The notes under the pieces: generated by a model
What the model saw: the letters and a program-made list of their open reading frames with translations, nothing else
The model's database searches: none
Told to the model about the DNA's origin: nothing
From: Candidatus Methanoperedens sp.
Lineage (GTDB): Archaea > Halobacteriota > Methanosarcinia > Methanosarcinales > Methanoperedenaceae
Assembly (NCBI GenBank): GCA_026552955.1
Contig: JAPMTS010000003.1
Span: 65,213-129,212 of the forward strand
Length of the DNA: 64,000 nucleotides
Direction: 5' to 3'
Position numbers and translations under genes: made by a program
Shown: one piece after another, positions 23,192-32,504 of the stretch
Layout of the letters: each line of letters begins with the position of its first letter
Position numbering within the stretch: the first letter of the stretch is position 1

Positions 23192-25882
23192 CTATGTTAT
23201 TTTGGACAACAATGTGTCAATAAAACCTTTCGGTCCTGCTGTACCATTCATATGATACTTTACTGGTGCGTGGCAACTCTTGCAGGATTGTGCATCATGA
23301 GAAAGATTACCTTTTATTAGCATCGGATCATTTACGGACACAATACCTGTACTATTTGAATGACATGCGTCACATAAATATATATGACTCTTATTCATAT
23401 CTTTATTATAGTGACATGTTCCACAATCTTTATCCGTAACAATTCCCGCTCCATCACTTATATCTATATCTGTATGTCTTCCAAATTTTGAAACGTTTAC
23501 ATCGTTTGTAGAATGACAACCTATGCAACTTCCTCCTGTAACATTATGCGGGTCTCCATGACATTTCAAGCAATCTGTAGCTGTATAGGAACTAAATGCA
23601 GGATCTGATATAGGATGTGATACTGGCGCTGAGATATGACAAGATTGACAAGCTTTAACCTTTATATCATGCATCGAATCATGGCACATTCTGCATTGGA
23701 CATCGAGAATACCATCTTCATTAGTATCAGCATGTGCAAATCCTGGATTCCAGTCAGGAATATTGTACTGGGAATTTGTCTTTCCTATACCGTTATTCTT
23801 ATGACATTCGTTACACTCTGGTATTTTTATTATTGGTTTTCTTTCTAATGGATAGTTGCTCGTTATAGTATAGTTTGCAGTACCATCTGTTTGCATCATT
23901 ATAACACTTATCAGCCACCTACCCTTATAAGTATTTGGGACCGTTAAATCTATTGGTAAGTTTTGCCGTATACGGCAAGGGTAACCCCATCCACAAGCTT
24001 TTTGTACTCCTGTTGTCATATTATCTATAGGTCCTACTACATATAACCATACATTCTTGTTATCTCCTGTAATCGATAAAGCGAGATTTTCTGAACCATT
24101 CACATCTGTTACATACGTATCTGTAAATGATAATGAAGAGGTAAATGATGGAGTATAATTCTGTAGAATCCCCGTCAGACTATACTGATTAGGAGGTATA
24201 TTCGGATATGTCAAATTTCCATGGCAATATTCGCACGTCAGATTACCATGCACACCTGAAGAATATGCAGTATTGGTACCGTGTAGTGTATAACTTGCTA
24301 CAGTTTCCGTATCTGGTCCAGTATTATCATGGATAAATCCTGTATGGCACAAGGAACATGATACATTTAAATGTGCCGAAACATTGTAACTACCTGTACC
24401 TCCATCTGACCATCCTCCCGCATGTCCATATATCATTTCGTGAAGGTGCATGGGATTTGCTTCAGTTGGAGGTCCCATATATTGTTCTCCAAAAAAACCT
24501 CTCGATCCGCTATGACATACAATCGCACATTCTCCCATCGCATGATTAGGGTGGATAAAACTTGTCTCTTGACTATTATAACTATTATGGCAATTTTGGC
24601 AACCATACATAGTTGTATTAAATTGGGTACTCCCTGTCACCGAATTACCATTTATGTTAGTATTCAGATTCACAATATAATTCCCCTGATATTGTTGTGC
24701 AAAACCGTAATATAAGAAATATCCATAATATGTACCTGGATGGTCAGGATACTCTTGCAAATTTACCTGTTGGACATATTGGTCATAGTGAAAACCAGAC
24801 AAAGTTGTAAGTGGATTTGAATAATTTATAATAGTCATTTTTGGATAACTAACATTTACACTTAACGTCTTTTCTTCTGGAGCAGCTTCAGCATCGTCAT
24901 ACAGAGGTGTATAAAGAATTTGACCACAGACTTTTCCTGGAGGGCAATATAGTTTTCCATTCACATATATATCGTCAACATACATACCTTCAGCATTGGT
25001 TGCATCGTCAGAAATAAATCGAAATGCGAGAAGTATATTTTTTCCAATATAAGGGGTAAGGTCCATAGTTTCTTCTACCCACAATCCTCCACTACTACCA
25101 GTTATACCATTTCCTTGATTATTATTATTTGGATTGGTATTCGTAGTAATTGTTCCTGGAAGATTTATCCAATTGATACCATCTGTTGATACAGATATAT
25201 AACAATAATCCCAATCTGCCTCCATGGAGTACCATGTATGGAAGTTAAGAGTTGCATTGGTCAAATTATGTTCATTAGTCTTTGTAAGGTTGACATTTCT
25301 TACCAACAAAAATTTACTCTTGTCGGGATAATTATTCTGTGTAGTTATTGGGGAAGGATCATTATCTGCTTTGTAGCTATATGTCCCACTATATTTTCTA
25401 ACAGTCGCTCTTGGCCACGAAGGTAAAGATGTCAATCCCGTTACAGGTTTTGCAGTCCCTGTAGAATTATCCAGGACACTTATTACGATCATATTTTTTT
25501 GTTTATCCTGGCCAAAACCATCTGTATCCCACCATTGCCATCCATTGTATTGCCTCGCAGTATCTTGTCGAAAAGCGAATCCTAACTGATGTTCAGTCTG
25601 TCCTACCTCCATTATTGCAGTATAATTACCAGATGATAATGTCGATTGTATCTCTCCATAAAGCTGTTGTACTTTTTTAACTTTTTCAATTTTTGGACTA
25701 AGTCCATTGTTTGTCGAATTATGACATTGTTGGCACGATTCTTGTGCAATAGTTTCGTTTTTTACATCATCATGCGATTTATTTCCTAAATTGCCCTCTG
25801 GATTACTTCCAGATACTGTTACTACTGTCGCTATAAAAAACGAAAACAATAGTAAAATAAAAAAACTAGTTTTCCTATCCAT
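23192..25882 (-). CDS. Secreted multiheme cytochrome c with lectin/MAM-like domain
   Basis: An 896-residue exported cytochrome. A signal peptide covers residues 5-25 (TSFFILLLFSFFIATVVTVSG). I count twelve CXXCH heme motifs plus one CX3CH (CAIVCH). One motif is near residue 50; then a long heme-free part follows, containing a MAM/immune-inhibitor-A-like beta domain (LNFHTWYSMEADWDYCYISV ... MYVDDIYV). The other motifs lie in the second half, ending with a dense run such as CDACH and CKSCH. No C-terminal membrane anchor is seen, so it is probably extracellular and serves electron transfer to outside acceptors. It stands alone on the minus strand. Confidence 0.92.
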   Translation of the reverse strand: MDRKTSFFILLLFSFFIATVVTVSGSNPEGNLGNKSHDDVKNETIAQESCQQCHNSTNNGLSPKIEKVKKVQQLYGEIQSTLSSGNYTAIMEVGQTEHQLGFAFRQDTARQYNGWQWWDTDGFGQDKQKNMIVISVLDNSTGTAKPVTGLTSLPSWPRATVRKYSGTYSYKADNDPSPITTQNNYPDKSKFLLVRNVNLTKTNEHNLTNATLNFHTWYSMEADWDYCYISVSTDGINWINLPGTITTNTNPNNNNQGNGITGSSGGLWVEETMDLTPYIGKNILLAFRFISDDATNAEGMYVDDIYVNGKLYCPPGKVCGQILYTPLYDDAEAAPEEKTLSVNVSYPKMTIINYSNPLTTLSGFHYDQYVQQVNLQEYPDHPGTYYGYFLYYGFAQQYQGNYIVNLNTNINGNSVTGSTQFNTTMYGCQNCHNSYNSQETSFIHPNHAMGECAIVCHSGSRGFFGEQYMGPPTEANPMHLHEMIYGHAGGWSDGGTGSYNVSAHLNVSCSLCHTGFIHDNTGPDTETVASYTLHGTNTAYSSGVHGNLTCEYCHGNLTYPNIPPNQYSLTGILQNYTPSFTSSLSFTDTYVTDVNGSENLALSITGDNKNVWLYVVGPIDNMTTGVQKACGWGYPCRIRQNLPIDLTVPNTYKGRWLISVIMMQTDGTANYTITSNYPLERKPIIKIPECNECHKNNGIGKTNSQYNIPDWNPGFAHADTNEDGILDVQCRMCHDSMHDIKVKACQSCHISAPVSHPISDPAFSSYTATDCLKCHGDPHNVTGGSCIGCHSTNDVNVSKFGRHTDIDISDGAGIVTDKDCGTCHYNKDMNKSHIYLCDACHSNSTGIVSVNDPMLIKGNLSHDAQSCKSCHAPVKYHMNGTAGPKGFIDTLLSKIT

Positions 25883-26221
25883 TTTCTACCTTACCTTAAT
25901 CTCATATTGTCTTTTTACATATTCAATTTAACTATAACGTTGTTCGTTTTATTTTTGCATTATTGTATACCCCCTCTTTACTTGTCCCACAATATCTACC
26001 TAATTAATCTCTTATTTTCAATTTTAAGTAATTTTAATTTCAAAAAATTAAAAAGAAATTTCAATAATAAGTTATATCTGAATAATAATCAATAAGAATC
26101 GAAAAATTGATAAATAAGGAGATATTAAAGGTATTTTTGTGAAATAAACTATGACAATACCTTTAATACCGGTGGCAAAAAATTGCGTAAGATTTGAATA
26201 AAGTTCATCAATTCACAAAGG
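25883..26221. other. AT-rich intergenic region upstream of the cytochrome gene
   Basis: Very AT-rich sequence holding the cytochrome promoter. I see no coding frame or RNA gene with support. Runs of ATTTTAATTTC-like sequence make exact promoter placement unsafe. Confidence 0.4.
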
Positions 26222-26378
26222 AAAGTGTTAGAGAACTTGGCGTATGACATGTTTTGCAGGTGGTCATGCCATGCATGAAATCCCCTTTAATTAGAGAAGG
26301 ATCAGTCACATTTACCACACCGGTCATATTGATATTCGCATGCCTTCCAAATATGGAAACATCACCCTGAGAATGACC
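26222..26378 (-). pseudogene. Decayed multiheme cytochrome C-terminal fragment
   Basis: About 52 codons on the minus strand encode GRHANINMTGVVNVTDPSL, then a CKTCH heme motif followed by TPSS. The same order (GRH..., NDPMLIKGN, CKSCHAP) is seen in the tail of the intact cytochrome at 23.2-25.9 kb, so this is the end of a paralogue. No start codon or upstream heme domains remain; the frame fades into a non-coding AT-rich region. It marks gene duplication and loss, or a recombination edge. Confidence 0.75.
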
Positions 26379-26567
26379 TTCCGGTAGTAATGGAGAAAAA
26401 AAATGTTAGCAAATGGCAAACAATGAGCCCTAATCACTTAGCGTGTGTGTACATAAAAATACTGGTGATACCTTATTATCGTTATCAACCGATTATTATA
26501 TAAATCATGTCGATAGGACCTTCATTCACCCAGGGTGATGCCTTAAAAATTTTGTTATTGGGTGACT

Positions 26568-27530
26568 CTAATACTTTCTCTCGATCATATAATCGGCAAG
26601 TTCAATAAGCGTCCTCTTGGCTTCTGAATCCGGAAGGATCGCAAGTGCAGCTTTACCTTCATCCACAAACCCGAACGCCTTGTTCATGGCGTAATCTATG
26701 GAACCTGATTCTTTAAGGGTTATAAGAGCAGAAGATATCTCACTTCTTGTTGCATTGCACTTCCCCAGAGCTTCAATACTTACTCCTTTTGAAAGTGCAT
26801 GGATGATGATAAGAGTGCGTTTTCCTTCAATTATGTCACCACCCTGTGCTTTTCCAAGTATTTCTTCAGGCGTGATAAGATCGATCACATCATCATATAT
26901 CTGGAACCCAACGCCTGTGAGGCGGCCAAAATCCCATAATGCCCTCACATGTTCACGGTTCGCACCTGACAGCATCGCTCCTAATTTGAGCGCCGTGGCA
27001 AAAAGCACAGCTGTTTTTTTTTCGACCATACGCATATACTCTTCTTCAGTAACATCCTTGCGTGTCTGGAAATCCATGTCCATCCATTGGCCTTCACAAA
27101 TATCCGTGCATGTTTTTGAAAGAAGCTCAAGACTTTCAACAAGTCGTCCTGGTTCGCTTTTCGTGCATGAAAGGATCTCAAATGCCTTTGAATAAAGAGC
27201 ATCCCCGGCAATGATCGCCCTTGGAACCCCCCATTTCCTGTGAACTGTTGTGAGTCCTCTCCTCAAATCCGCCTCGTCCATAATGTCATCATGTATCAAG
27301 GTGAAATTATGTACCAATTCAACCGCTACTGCTGCAGGAAGAACATCTTCGGGCTTTCCGCCTACAGCTTCAGCTGCAAATAATAATGCAGATGGTCGAA
27401 GTCTCTTTCCTCCTGCATCAAGAAGATGACGCATTGCTTTATATAATTCATCGGGCGGAGTAATGGGAAGGAATTTCGGAATAGATTCATCCACTATTTT
27501 TGCTTTTTTCTGGAGGATATCTTCGATCAT
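26568..27530 (-). CDS. idsA: Geranylgeranyl/polyprenyl diphosphate synthase
   Basis: Builds the C20 (or longer) isoprenoid diphosphate for archaeal lipids by condensing IPP with allylic substrates. The 320-residue protein has the first Asp-rich motif DDIMD (residues 81-85), followed by RRG, and the second motif YDDVID. LVHNFTLIHDDIMD and GGKRLRP are the other standard elements. Product length cannot be read confidently. It is the last gene of the mevalonate operon, about 43 bases after the RNase J gene. Confidence 0.95.
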   Translation of the reverse strand: MIEDILQKKAKIVDESIPKFLPITPPDELYKAMRHLLDAGGKRLRPSALLFAAEAVGGKPEDVLPAAVAVELVHNFTLIHDDIMDEADLRRGLTTVHRKWGVPRAIIAGDALYSKAFEILSCTKSEPGRLVESLELLSKTCTDICEGQWMDMDFQTRKDVTEEEYMRMVEKKTAVLFATALKLGAMLSGANREHVRALWDFGRLTGVGFQIYDDVIDLITPEEILGKAQGGDIIEGKRTLIIIHALSKGVSIEALGKCNATRSEISSALITLKESGSIDYAMNKAFGFVDEGKAALAILPDSEAKRTLIELADYMIERKY

Positions 27531-27573
27531 TGCTGCTTATCTCCGTTTTTTTAAAATATGTTATGAGGAATCC

Positions 27574-28911
27574 TCATACAACCATTTCCTCGCCATTTCT
27601 CATTATATGAACAGTATCACCGAATACATATCCTGCATCTTCGGCCAGTTCAACATAATGGGAATGCATTACCATATTTCCATGGGATGGTATGACCTGT
27701 TCGGGATTGACAAGGCGCAGGAGTTCCCAGTGGTCTTCTCCCGAAGCATGGCCTGATACATGAACATTTTCATATATACGAGCACCCGCCATTTTCAGTT
27801 TTATCTCAAGGGCATGCCTGTTCGCAATTGTCATCGGACTCGGTATCGTGTTCGCAGAGAATATAACCTTATCTCCAGGCTCGATCCTGAATTGTGTTTC
27901 ACCATTTGCGATTCTTGTGAGAATTGAATTCGGTTCGCCCTGATGGCCTGTCACTATAGGCAAATATTCTTTCTTTCCTTCCTGAGCTATGCGTTTCAGG
28001 AATTTATCTACTGAATTCCTGTTACCGTATATTTCAAGATTTTTAGGGAATTTAATATAACCCATCTTCTGTGCTATTGAAAGATAACGTTCCATTGACC
28101 TTCCCAATAATACAGGGATCCTGTCCATCTCCTGTGCTGCCTGGATAATTGCATTGATTCGTGCAATATGTGATGAGAATGTGGTAATTATTACACCTGA
28201 TTCAGTCTCTTCAGTACCCAGCAGTACGTCACGTACAAGATCTTTTGCTATTTGTTCGGAAGGTGTTTTCCCTGATAGGCCTGAATTTGTACTCTCAGTG
28301 ATCATGGCCCTTACTCCTTCGCTGCCGAGTTTTCTTAACCGTGCGAAATCCGGGGGTTCACCGATGGTGGGGGTTCTATCCAGTTTGAAATCGCTGGCAT
28401 ACAATATCGCTCCATCGGGGGTATGGATGGCAGCAAAAGCCGAATCTACTATGCTGTGCTGGATACGGATGAATTCTATCTGAATATCAGGTGTGAGATT
28501 ATATCTCCCGCCGATCTTTAGTGGAATGACCTCATTATTTACCCTGAATTTCTTTTCATCCGAAATTTCATGCTTAACAAGCTCTGCTGTGTACGGGGTG
28601 GCTATTATCGGCGCCTTATACCTGTGGGCCAGCTTTGGAATGGCTCCGATATGATCAAGATGTCCATGTGTGCAGACTATTGCTTTTACGCTTCCCCCCA
28701 CATCTTTCATGATGGTGTCATCCGGGATAGCTCCCATTTTTATCAGATCCATTGAATGCATTTTGTCTATTTCAACATCTTCATGTATCTGGACCCTGTC
28801 CAGCTGAAGTCCCATATCAAGGATGATAATATCATTATCTACTCTTATACCGGTCATGTTCCGGCCCATTTCATTATAGCCGCCGACCGCAATAATTCCT
28901 ATTTCTGTCAT
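27574..28911 (-). CDS. rnj: Ribonuclease J (archaeal MBL/beta-CASP)
   Basis: A 445-residue 5'-3' exo/endonuclease of the MBL/beta-CASP family. The zinc motif HGHLDH is at residues 82-87, with later ligands in HSIVDSAF and LYASDFKLDRTP. The beta-CASP part includes LLGRSMERYL and VTGHQGEPNS, and the C-terminal motif HVSGHASGEDH holds the last metal ligand, followed by PSHGNMVMH. In many euryarchaea this gene sits between the IPP isomerase and prenyl synthase genes, as it does here; coupling of RNA decay and lipid genes is a conserved but unexplained arrangement. Confidence 0.94.
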   Translation of the reverse strand: MTEIGIIAVGGYNEMGRNMTGIRVDNDIIILDMGLQLDRVQIHEDVEIDKMHSMDLIKMGAIPDDTIMKDVGGSVKAIVCTHGHLDHIGAIPKLAHRYKAPIIATPYTAELVKHEISDEKKFRVNNEVIPLKIGGRYNLTPDIQIEFIRIQHSIVDSAFAAIHTPDGAILYASDFKLDRTPTIGEPPDFARLRKLGSEGVRAMITESTNSGLSGKTPSEQIAKDLVRDVLLGTEETESGVIITTFSSHIARINAIIQAAQEMDRIPVLLGRSMERYLSIAQKMGYIKFPKNLEIYGNRNSVDKFLKRIAQEGKKEYLPIVTGHQGEPNSILTRIANGETQFRIEPGDKVIFSANTIPSPMTIANRHALEIKLKMAGARIYENVHVSGHASGEDHWELLRLVNPEQVIPSHGNMVMHSHYVELAEDAGYVFGDTVHIMRNGEEMVV

Positions 28912-28927
28912 TTAAATCACTCTTTAA

Positions 28928-30034
28928 TTATATATTATATCTTTTTGTTGCGAATTTACCGGTCTCAAATCCCCTTTGCCGCAGGAACTCCTTTGTGTTT
29001 CCACCTATTACTAAAGCTACGTTACCCAATTCTTCAATGGTACTACATCCACATAAGAACATAGCTACTCGCAATTCTTCGATGATAAGATTCAACCTGT
29101 CCACAACATCCTTATGTCCCTTCAAGGCGGGAGCTACAAGAGGTAGTGCAATTCCGCAAAGAGAAGCTCCCAGTGCAATGGATTTAGCCACATCGATGCC
29201 TGAACGTATGCCGCCTGTTGCAATTACTGGTATTGAAATCGTGGATTCTACGATACTTACCGCTGTAGGTATTCCCCAGTTCCAGAATTCTTTGCCAAGA
29301 TGTTCGGATAGTATATCTCCGCGCTTTTGTGCACGATAGGTCTCTACACCTGCCCAGCTTGTTCCTCCAAGGCCCCCAACATCAATGGCAGATGCTCCTG
29401 CTTCGCATATGGAAAGGGCCTGAAAATGAGCGATACCGGCGCCAGTTTCTTTTACGATTACCGGAACTGACAGTTCCTGGCATACTTTCTTAATTGCCAG
29501 GAGGCATCCTGTGGCATCAACATTTCCTTCCGGCTGTATCGCTTCCTGAAGGAAATTCAGATGAATGGCCATGGCATCTGCTCCTATCATCTCAACAGCC
29601 CGCTCAAGTCCTTCTATCCCGAACTCATTTAGCTGTGCAGCCCCCACATTTCCATAAATGAATGCATTGGGTGCTTTGTCCCGGACGATCCTGAAGGAAT
29701 CCTCCATGCTTGGGTCCTCAATAGCCGCTCTCTGGCTGCCTACACCGATACCGATGCCCAGCTCTTCTGCGGCGCTGGCTAGCGTTGCATTTACCGTTTT
29801 TGTATCAGGATGCCCGCCCGTCATTGATGCGATCAATATGGGGGCGCGTAATTTCTTGTCCAGGAATTCAGAGTCAAGATATACATTCTTCTTATTTATT
29901 TCCGGAAGACAATTATGAACAAGATCAATGTCATCAAAACCTGATGCCCGCAGACCATTGTTACTCCTATGCGCTTCCACATCTTTTTCAACGCATAATA
30001 ATAAATGTTCAATCTTCCTTTCCGACGTACTCAT
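28928..30034 (-). CDS. fni: Isopentenyl-diphosphate isomerase, type II
   Basis: An FMN- and NADPH-dependent IPP/DMAPP isomerase with 368 residues. Conserved elements are APILIASMTGGH, GVGSQRAAIEDP, GNVGAAQL, HLNFLQEAIQPEG, VIVKETGAGI, IDVGGLGGTSWAGVE and ATGGIRSGID with the flavin-phosphate site. It lies between isopentenyl phosphate kinase and RNase J in the mevalonate operon, so it directly receives IPP made by the kinase. Confidence 0.97.
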   Translation of the reverse strand: MSTSERKIEHLLLCVEKDVEAHRSNNGLRASGFDDIDLVHNCLPEINKKNVYLDSEFLDKKLRAPILIASMTGGHPDTKTVNATLASAAEELGIGIGVGSQRAAIEDPSMEDSFRIVRDKAPNAFIYGNVGAAQLNEFGIEGLERAVEMIGADAMAIHLNFLQEAIQPEGNVDATGCLLAIKKVCQELSVPVIVKETGAGIAHFQALSICEAGASAIDVGGLGGTSWAGVETYRAQKRGDILSEHLGKEFWNWGIPTAVSIVESTISIPVIATGGIRSGIDVAKSIALGASLCGIALPLVAPALKGHKDVVDRLNLIIEELRVAMFLCGCSTIEELGNVALVIGGNTKEFLRQRGFETGKFATKRYNI

Positions 30035-30067
30035 TTTATATCCCTTATTAAATTAACTATATATAAC

Positions 30068-30835
30068 TCATTTGTCTTCGATCAAAGTTCCTACATCCTC
30101 TCCATATAAAAATCTTGATACTACACCTTTGCGCGAAGCATTGAATATTCGGGAGCTTATCCCATTTTTTGCCAGTTCCAATAGTTCTGATACTTTTCCC
30201 AGCATTCCTCCTGTCACATCTGTGGAATTTGAACCTTTTATATTTTTTTTAATATTAACAAAGCTGTAATGGGAAATTTTCTTGATAACCGTATCTTTAT
30301 CATCGAACACTCCATCAACGTTGCTCCCAGCGCCAATTTGCGAAGCATTCAATGCAGCAGCAAGATACGGAATTATCCTGTCACCTGAAAGAACCGATGC
30401 GCCTTTGATCCTGTCCATCACCACATCCCCATGAAGGACGGGTACGATACCTTTTTCAAGCATCACTTTTATCTGCCCAAGCTGGAAATCAATTATCTTT
30501 CCGTTCTCAAGCAGGCATGAGCTCAAGGGATGAACAGGCAGGGCATTCGCACCCGCATTATTTAAGGACCCCACAACTTTTGAATTTAACTCTTTCACAG
30601 AAACATGGGTAATATATATGCCTTGGGCATCAAATCCTTCGCTCAACCTGTATTTCATCGCCTGGGGATGACCAAAAGACCCTGCACCATGAACAAGGAT
30701 AAGTTGTGAATCAGAATCTTTCCTGAATGAGGCGATCTCATTGGATATCCTGTCAATTTCGGCTTCCCTTGCTCTGGATATGGAGCCTTTTTCAGTTATT
30801 ACGCTCCCACCGATCTTCAAAATGATAAGGCTCAA
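30068..30835 (-). CDS. ipk: Isopentenyl phosphate kinase
   Basis: Phosphorylates isopentenyl phosphate to IPP, the last step of the modified archaeal mevalonate pathway. The 255-residue amino-acid-kinase-fold protein begins LIILKIGGSVITEKG, has LVHGAGSFGHPQAMKY with the catalytic His, PVLHGDVVMD, ILSGD-like VLSGDRIIPYLA and DVTGGMLGKV. Its stop and start overlap the neighbours: it begins 4 bases inside the mevalonate kinase end, indicating translational coupling. Confidence 0.96.
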   Translation of the reverse strand: MSLIILKIGGSVITEKGSISRAREAEIDRISNEIASFRKDSDSQLILVHGAGSFGHPQAMKYRLSEGFDAQGIYITHVSVKELNSKVVGSLNNAGANALPVHPLSSCLLENGKIIDFQLGQIKVMLEKGIVPVLHGDVVMDRIKGASVLSGDRIIPYLAAALNASQIGAGSNVDGVFDDKDTVIKKISHYSFVNIKKNIKGSNSTDVTGGMLGKVSELLELAKNGISSRIFNASRKGVVSRFLYGEDVGTLIEDK

Positions 30836-31734
30836 ACCTGCAACACCCCGTCACTGGCAAACCTGGAAATAATTGCCGTACCTCCGGCTTTCTCAATTGC
30901 GCTGGCTACTTGCCGGGGTGAATCCGACAGAGCCACCATACATCCGCCGCCTCCGGCTCCTGTGAGTTTTGCCCCATACGCCCCGGCATTACGTGCAGCA
31001 TATACAAGAGCAGATAATTCCATCGTGCTCACACCAAGAGCATCAAGCAGCCCATGATTAACATTCATGAGTTTTCCCAGTGCCTGGTATTTTTTTTGCA
31101 TGACCAGTTTTTCTCCATGTTTTGCAAAGGAACCGATGGTTTTGATTATTGAACCTACAGGATCAGGGTATTCTTCCTTAAGCAGTGCTACCTGTTTTAC
31201 AAGTTTTGCGGTTTTACCTGGAGTTGCGCCTTTATTGGTATTTCCAATAACAATACCACATTCGAGAATGTCCATCTTATTTCGGGAGGGAATTTCGATT
31301 ACACCCCCAAAAGTCGAAACAAATGTATCGGTAGGGCTTGCAGCTCCCTGCACTTCCTTTTCTATCTCGTGCGCCATTCGTGCAATATCGGTCTTATCAT
31401 AAAGAAGACCGCATTCGATATTTATAGCCTCCAGTGTGGCAACAGTTACAGCGGCGGATGAGCCCAGGCCTGAACCCACGGGGATTTCCGAGGATATTTC
31501 AATTGATACGTTTGGAGAACCCAGTTTTTGGATAGCTGATGAAACATAGGGGTGCAGTTCAAAATCAAGCCCTGTTGTCCCCATATCGGATACTATCAAA
31601 ATCTCATTTGATCTTTTTACACAAACGCGGGTCCGAAGCTCTACAGCACATGCTATCGCTGTTTCTCCATATACCACGGCATGCTCACCGAACAGGTATA
31701 TTTTACCGGGGGCTGTGCATGCAGTGGTCATCAA
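30832..31734 (-). CDS. mvk: Mevalonate kinase
   Basis: A 300-residue GHMP kinase that converts mevalonate to 5-phosphomevalonate. APGKIYLFGEHAVVYGE is the N-terminal motif, PVGSGLGSSAAVTVATLEA is the GHMP ATP loop, and KLTGAGGGGCMVAL is the C-terminal motif. It is the first gene of the operon mvk-ipk-fni-rnj-idsA. A TATA-like CTTATATTT on the minus strand at about 31764-31772 lies roughly 30 bases before the start. Neither phosphomevalonate kinase nor a decarboxylase occurs here, as expected for the archaeal route. Confidence 0.96.
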   Translation of the reverse strand: MMTTACTAPGKIYLFGEHAVVYGETAIACAVELRTRVCVKRSNEILIVSDMGTTGLDFELHPYVSSAIQKLGSPNVSIEISSEIPVGSGLGSSAAVTVATLEAINIECGLLYDKTDIARMAHEIEKEVQGAASPTDTFVSTFGGVIEIPSRNKMDILECGIVIGNTNKGATPGKTAKLVKQVALLKEEYPDPVGSIIKTIGSFAKHGEKLVMQKKYQALGKLMNVNHGLLDALGVSTMELSALVYAARNAGAYGAKLTGAGGGGCMVALSDSPRQVASAIEKAGGTAIISRFASDGVLQV

Positions 31735-31805
31735 AATTCTCCGAGTCCCAAGATGCGATATGGAAATATAAGCATTGTTAGTTTATTGCAAAAAAAACAA
31801 AATTC

Positions 31806-31820
31806 CTAAAAAATATATAT
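31806..31820 (+). promoter_or_regulatory. TATA box of the archaellin-like gene
   Basis: AAAAAATATATATAAC lies about 45 bases before the ATG at 31865, in an otherwise AT-rich leader. Its spacing suits an archaeal TATA box with a short 5' leader containing the purine-rich AAGGAAAAAAGGA. Confidence 0.45.
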
Positions 31821-31864
31821 AACATAGGATAATATGAACATAAGGAAAAAAGGACACATTATAA

Positions 31865-32476
31865 ATGAAGATCCTTACTAATGAAACTGCAGATTTTGGT
31901 ATTGGCACAATGATTATTTTCATTGCAATGGTATTGGTTGCAGCAGTGGCAGCAGTCATGTTGATCTATACGACAGGAGAGCTCCAGCAGAAAGCAATGC
32001 TTACAGCAAAAGATGCCCCTTCCAAGGTCACAACAAATATTGATATTGAGAGCGTGTTTGGGGACAGGGTGAACTCTACTGTGCCAGGCCTTCAACCAGG
32101 CATTCAAAGCCTGAAAATCCGTATCAAACCGGAAGTAGGCACGGCTTCGATGGATTTGAGGCAATTAATTATAACCTCTATGAACAGTAATGAAATTGAG
32201 GTCATGAAATATTCCAACATCAGCAATACTTTGAATGCATTTGGTGCAGAAACGATACGCGATGAAGATGGATCTTTTACGGCAGATTTTCCGGTTCTTA
32301 ACAGCGGAGATCTGGTAGATATTGAATTTCATACTTTCGATTATACAAAACCGATCCTTATTCCAAAGCAAACTATAACTCTAACTATCAACCAGGAACG
32401 TGGGGCATCGATAACTCTTGAATTGGCCGCACCGAATTCTTTTGGAAATGATAGGTATGTGAAGCTTTATCCATGA
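31865..32476 (+). CDS. Archaellin/pilin-like protein
   Basis: A 203-residue protein with a short charged leader followed by FGIGTMIIFIAMVLVAAVAAVMLI, which closely matches the hydrophobic N-terminal core helix of archaeal flagellins (archaellins). The rest is beta-rich with TTNIDIESVFGDRV and a C-terminal TLTINQERGASITLELAAP, also archaellin-like. The class III prepilin cleavage site would lie just before FGIG. It stands alone without a fla/arl operon in the window, so it may be a surface filament subunit or a conductive or adhesive filament; the call is family-level. Confidence 0.82.
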   Translation: MKILTNETADFGIGTMIIFIAMVLVAAVAAVMLIYTTGELQQKAMLTAKDAPSKVTTNIDIESVFGDRVNSTVPGLQPGIQSLKIRIKPEVGTASMDLRQLIITSMNSNEIEVMKYSNISNTLNAFGAETIRDEDGSFTADFPVLNSGDLVDIEFHTFDYTKPILIPKQTITLTINQERGASITLELAAPNSFGNDRYVKLYP

Positions 32477-32504
32477 TTCATTAATGATGCTTACATTAAT
32501 TTCT

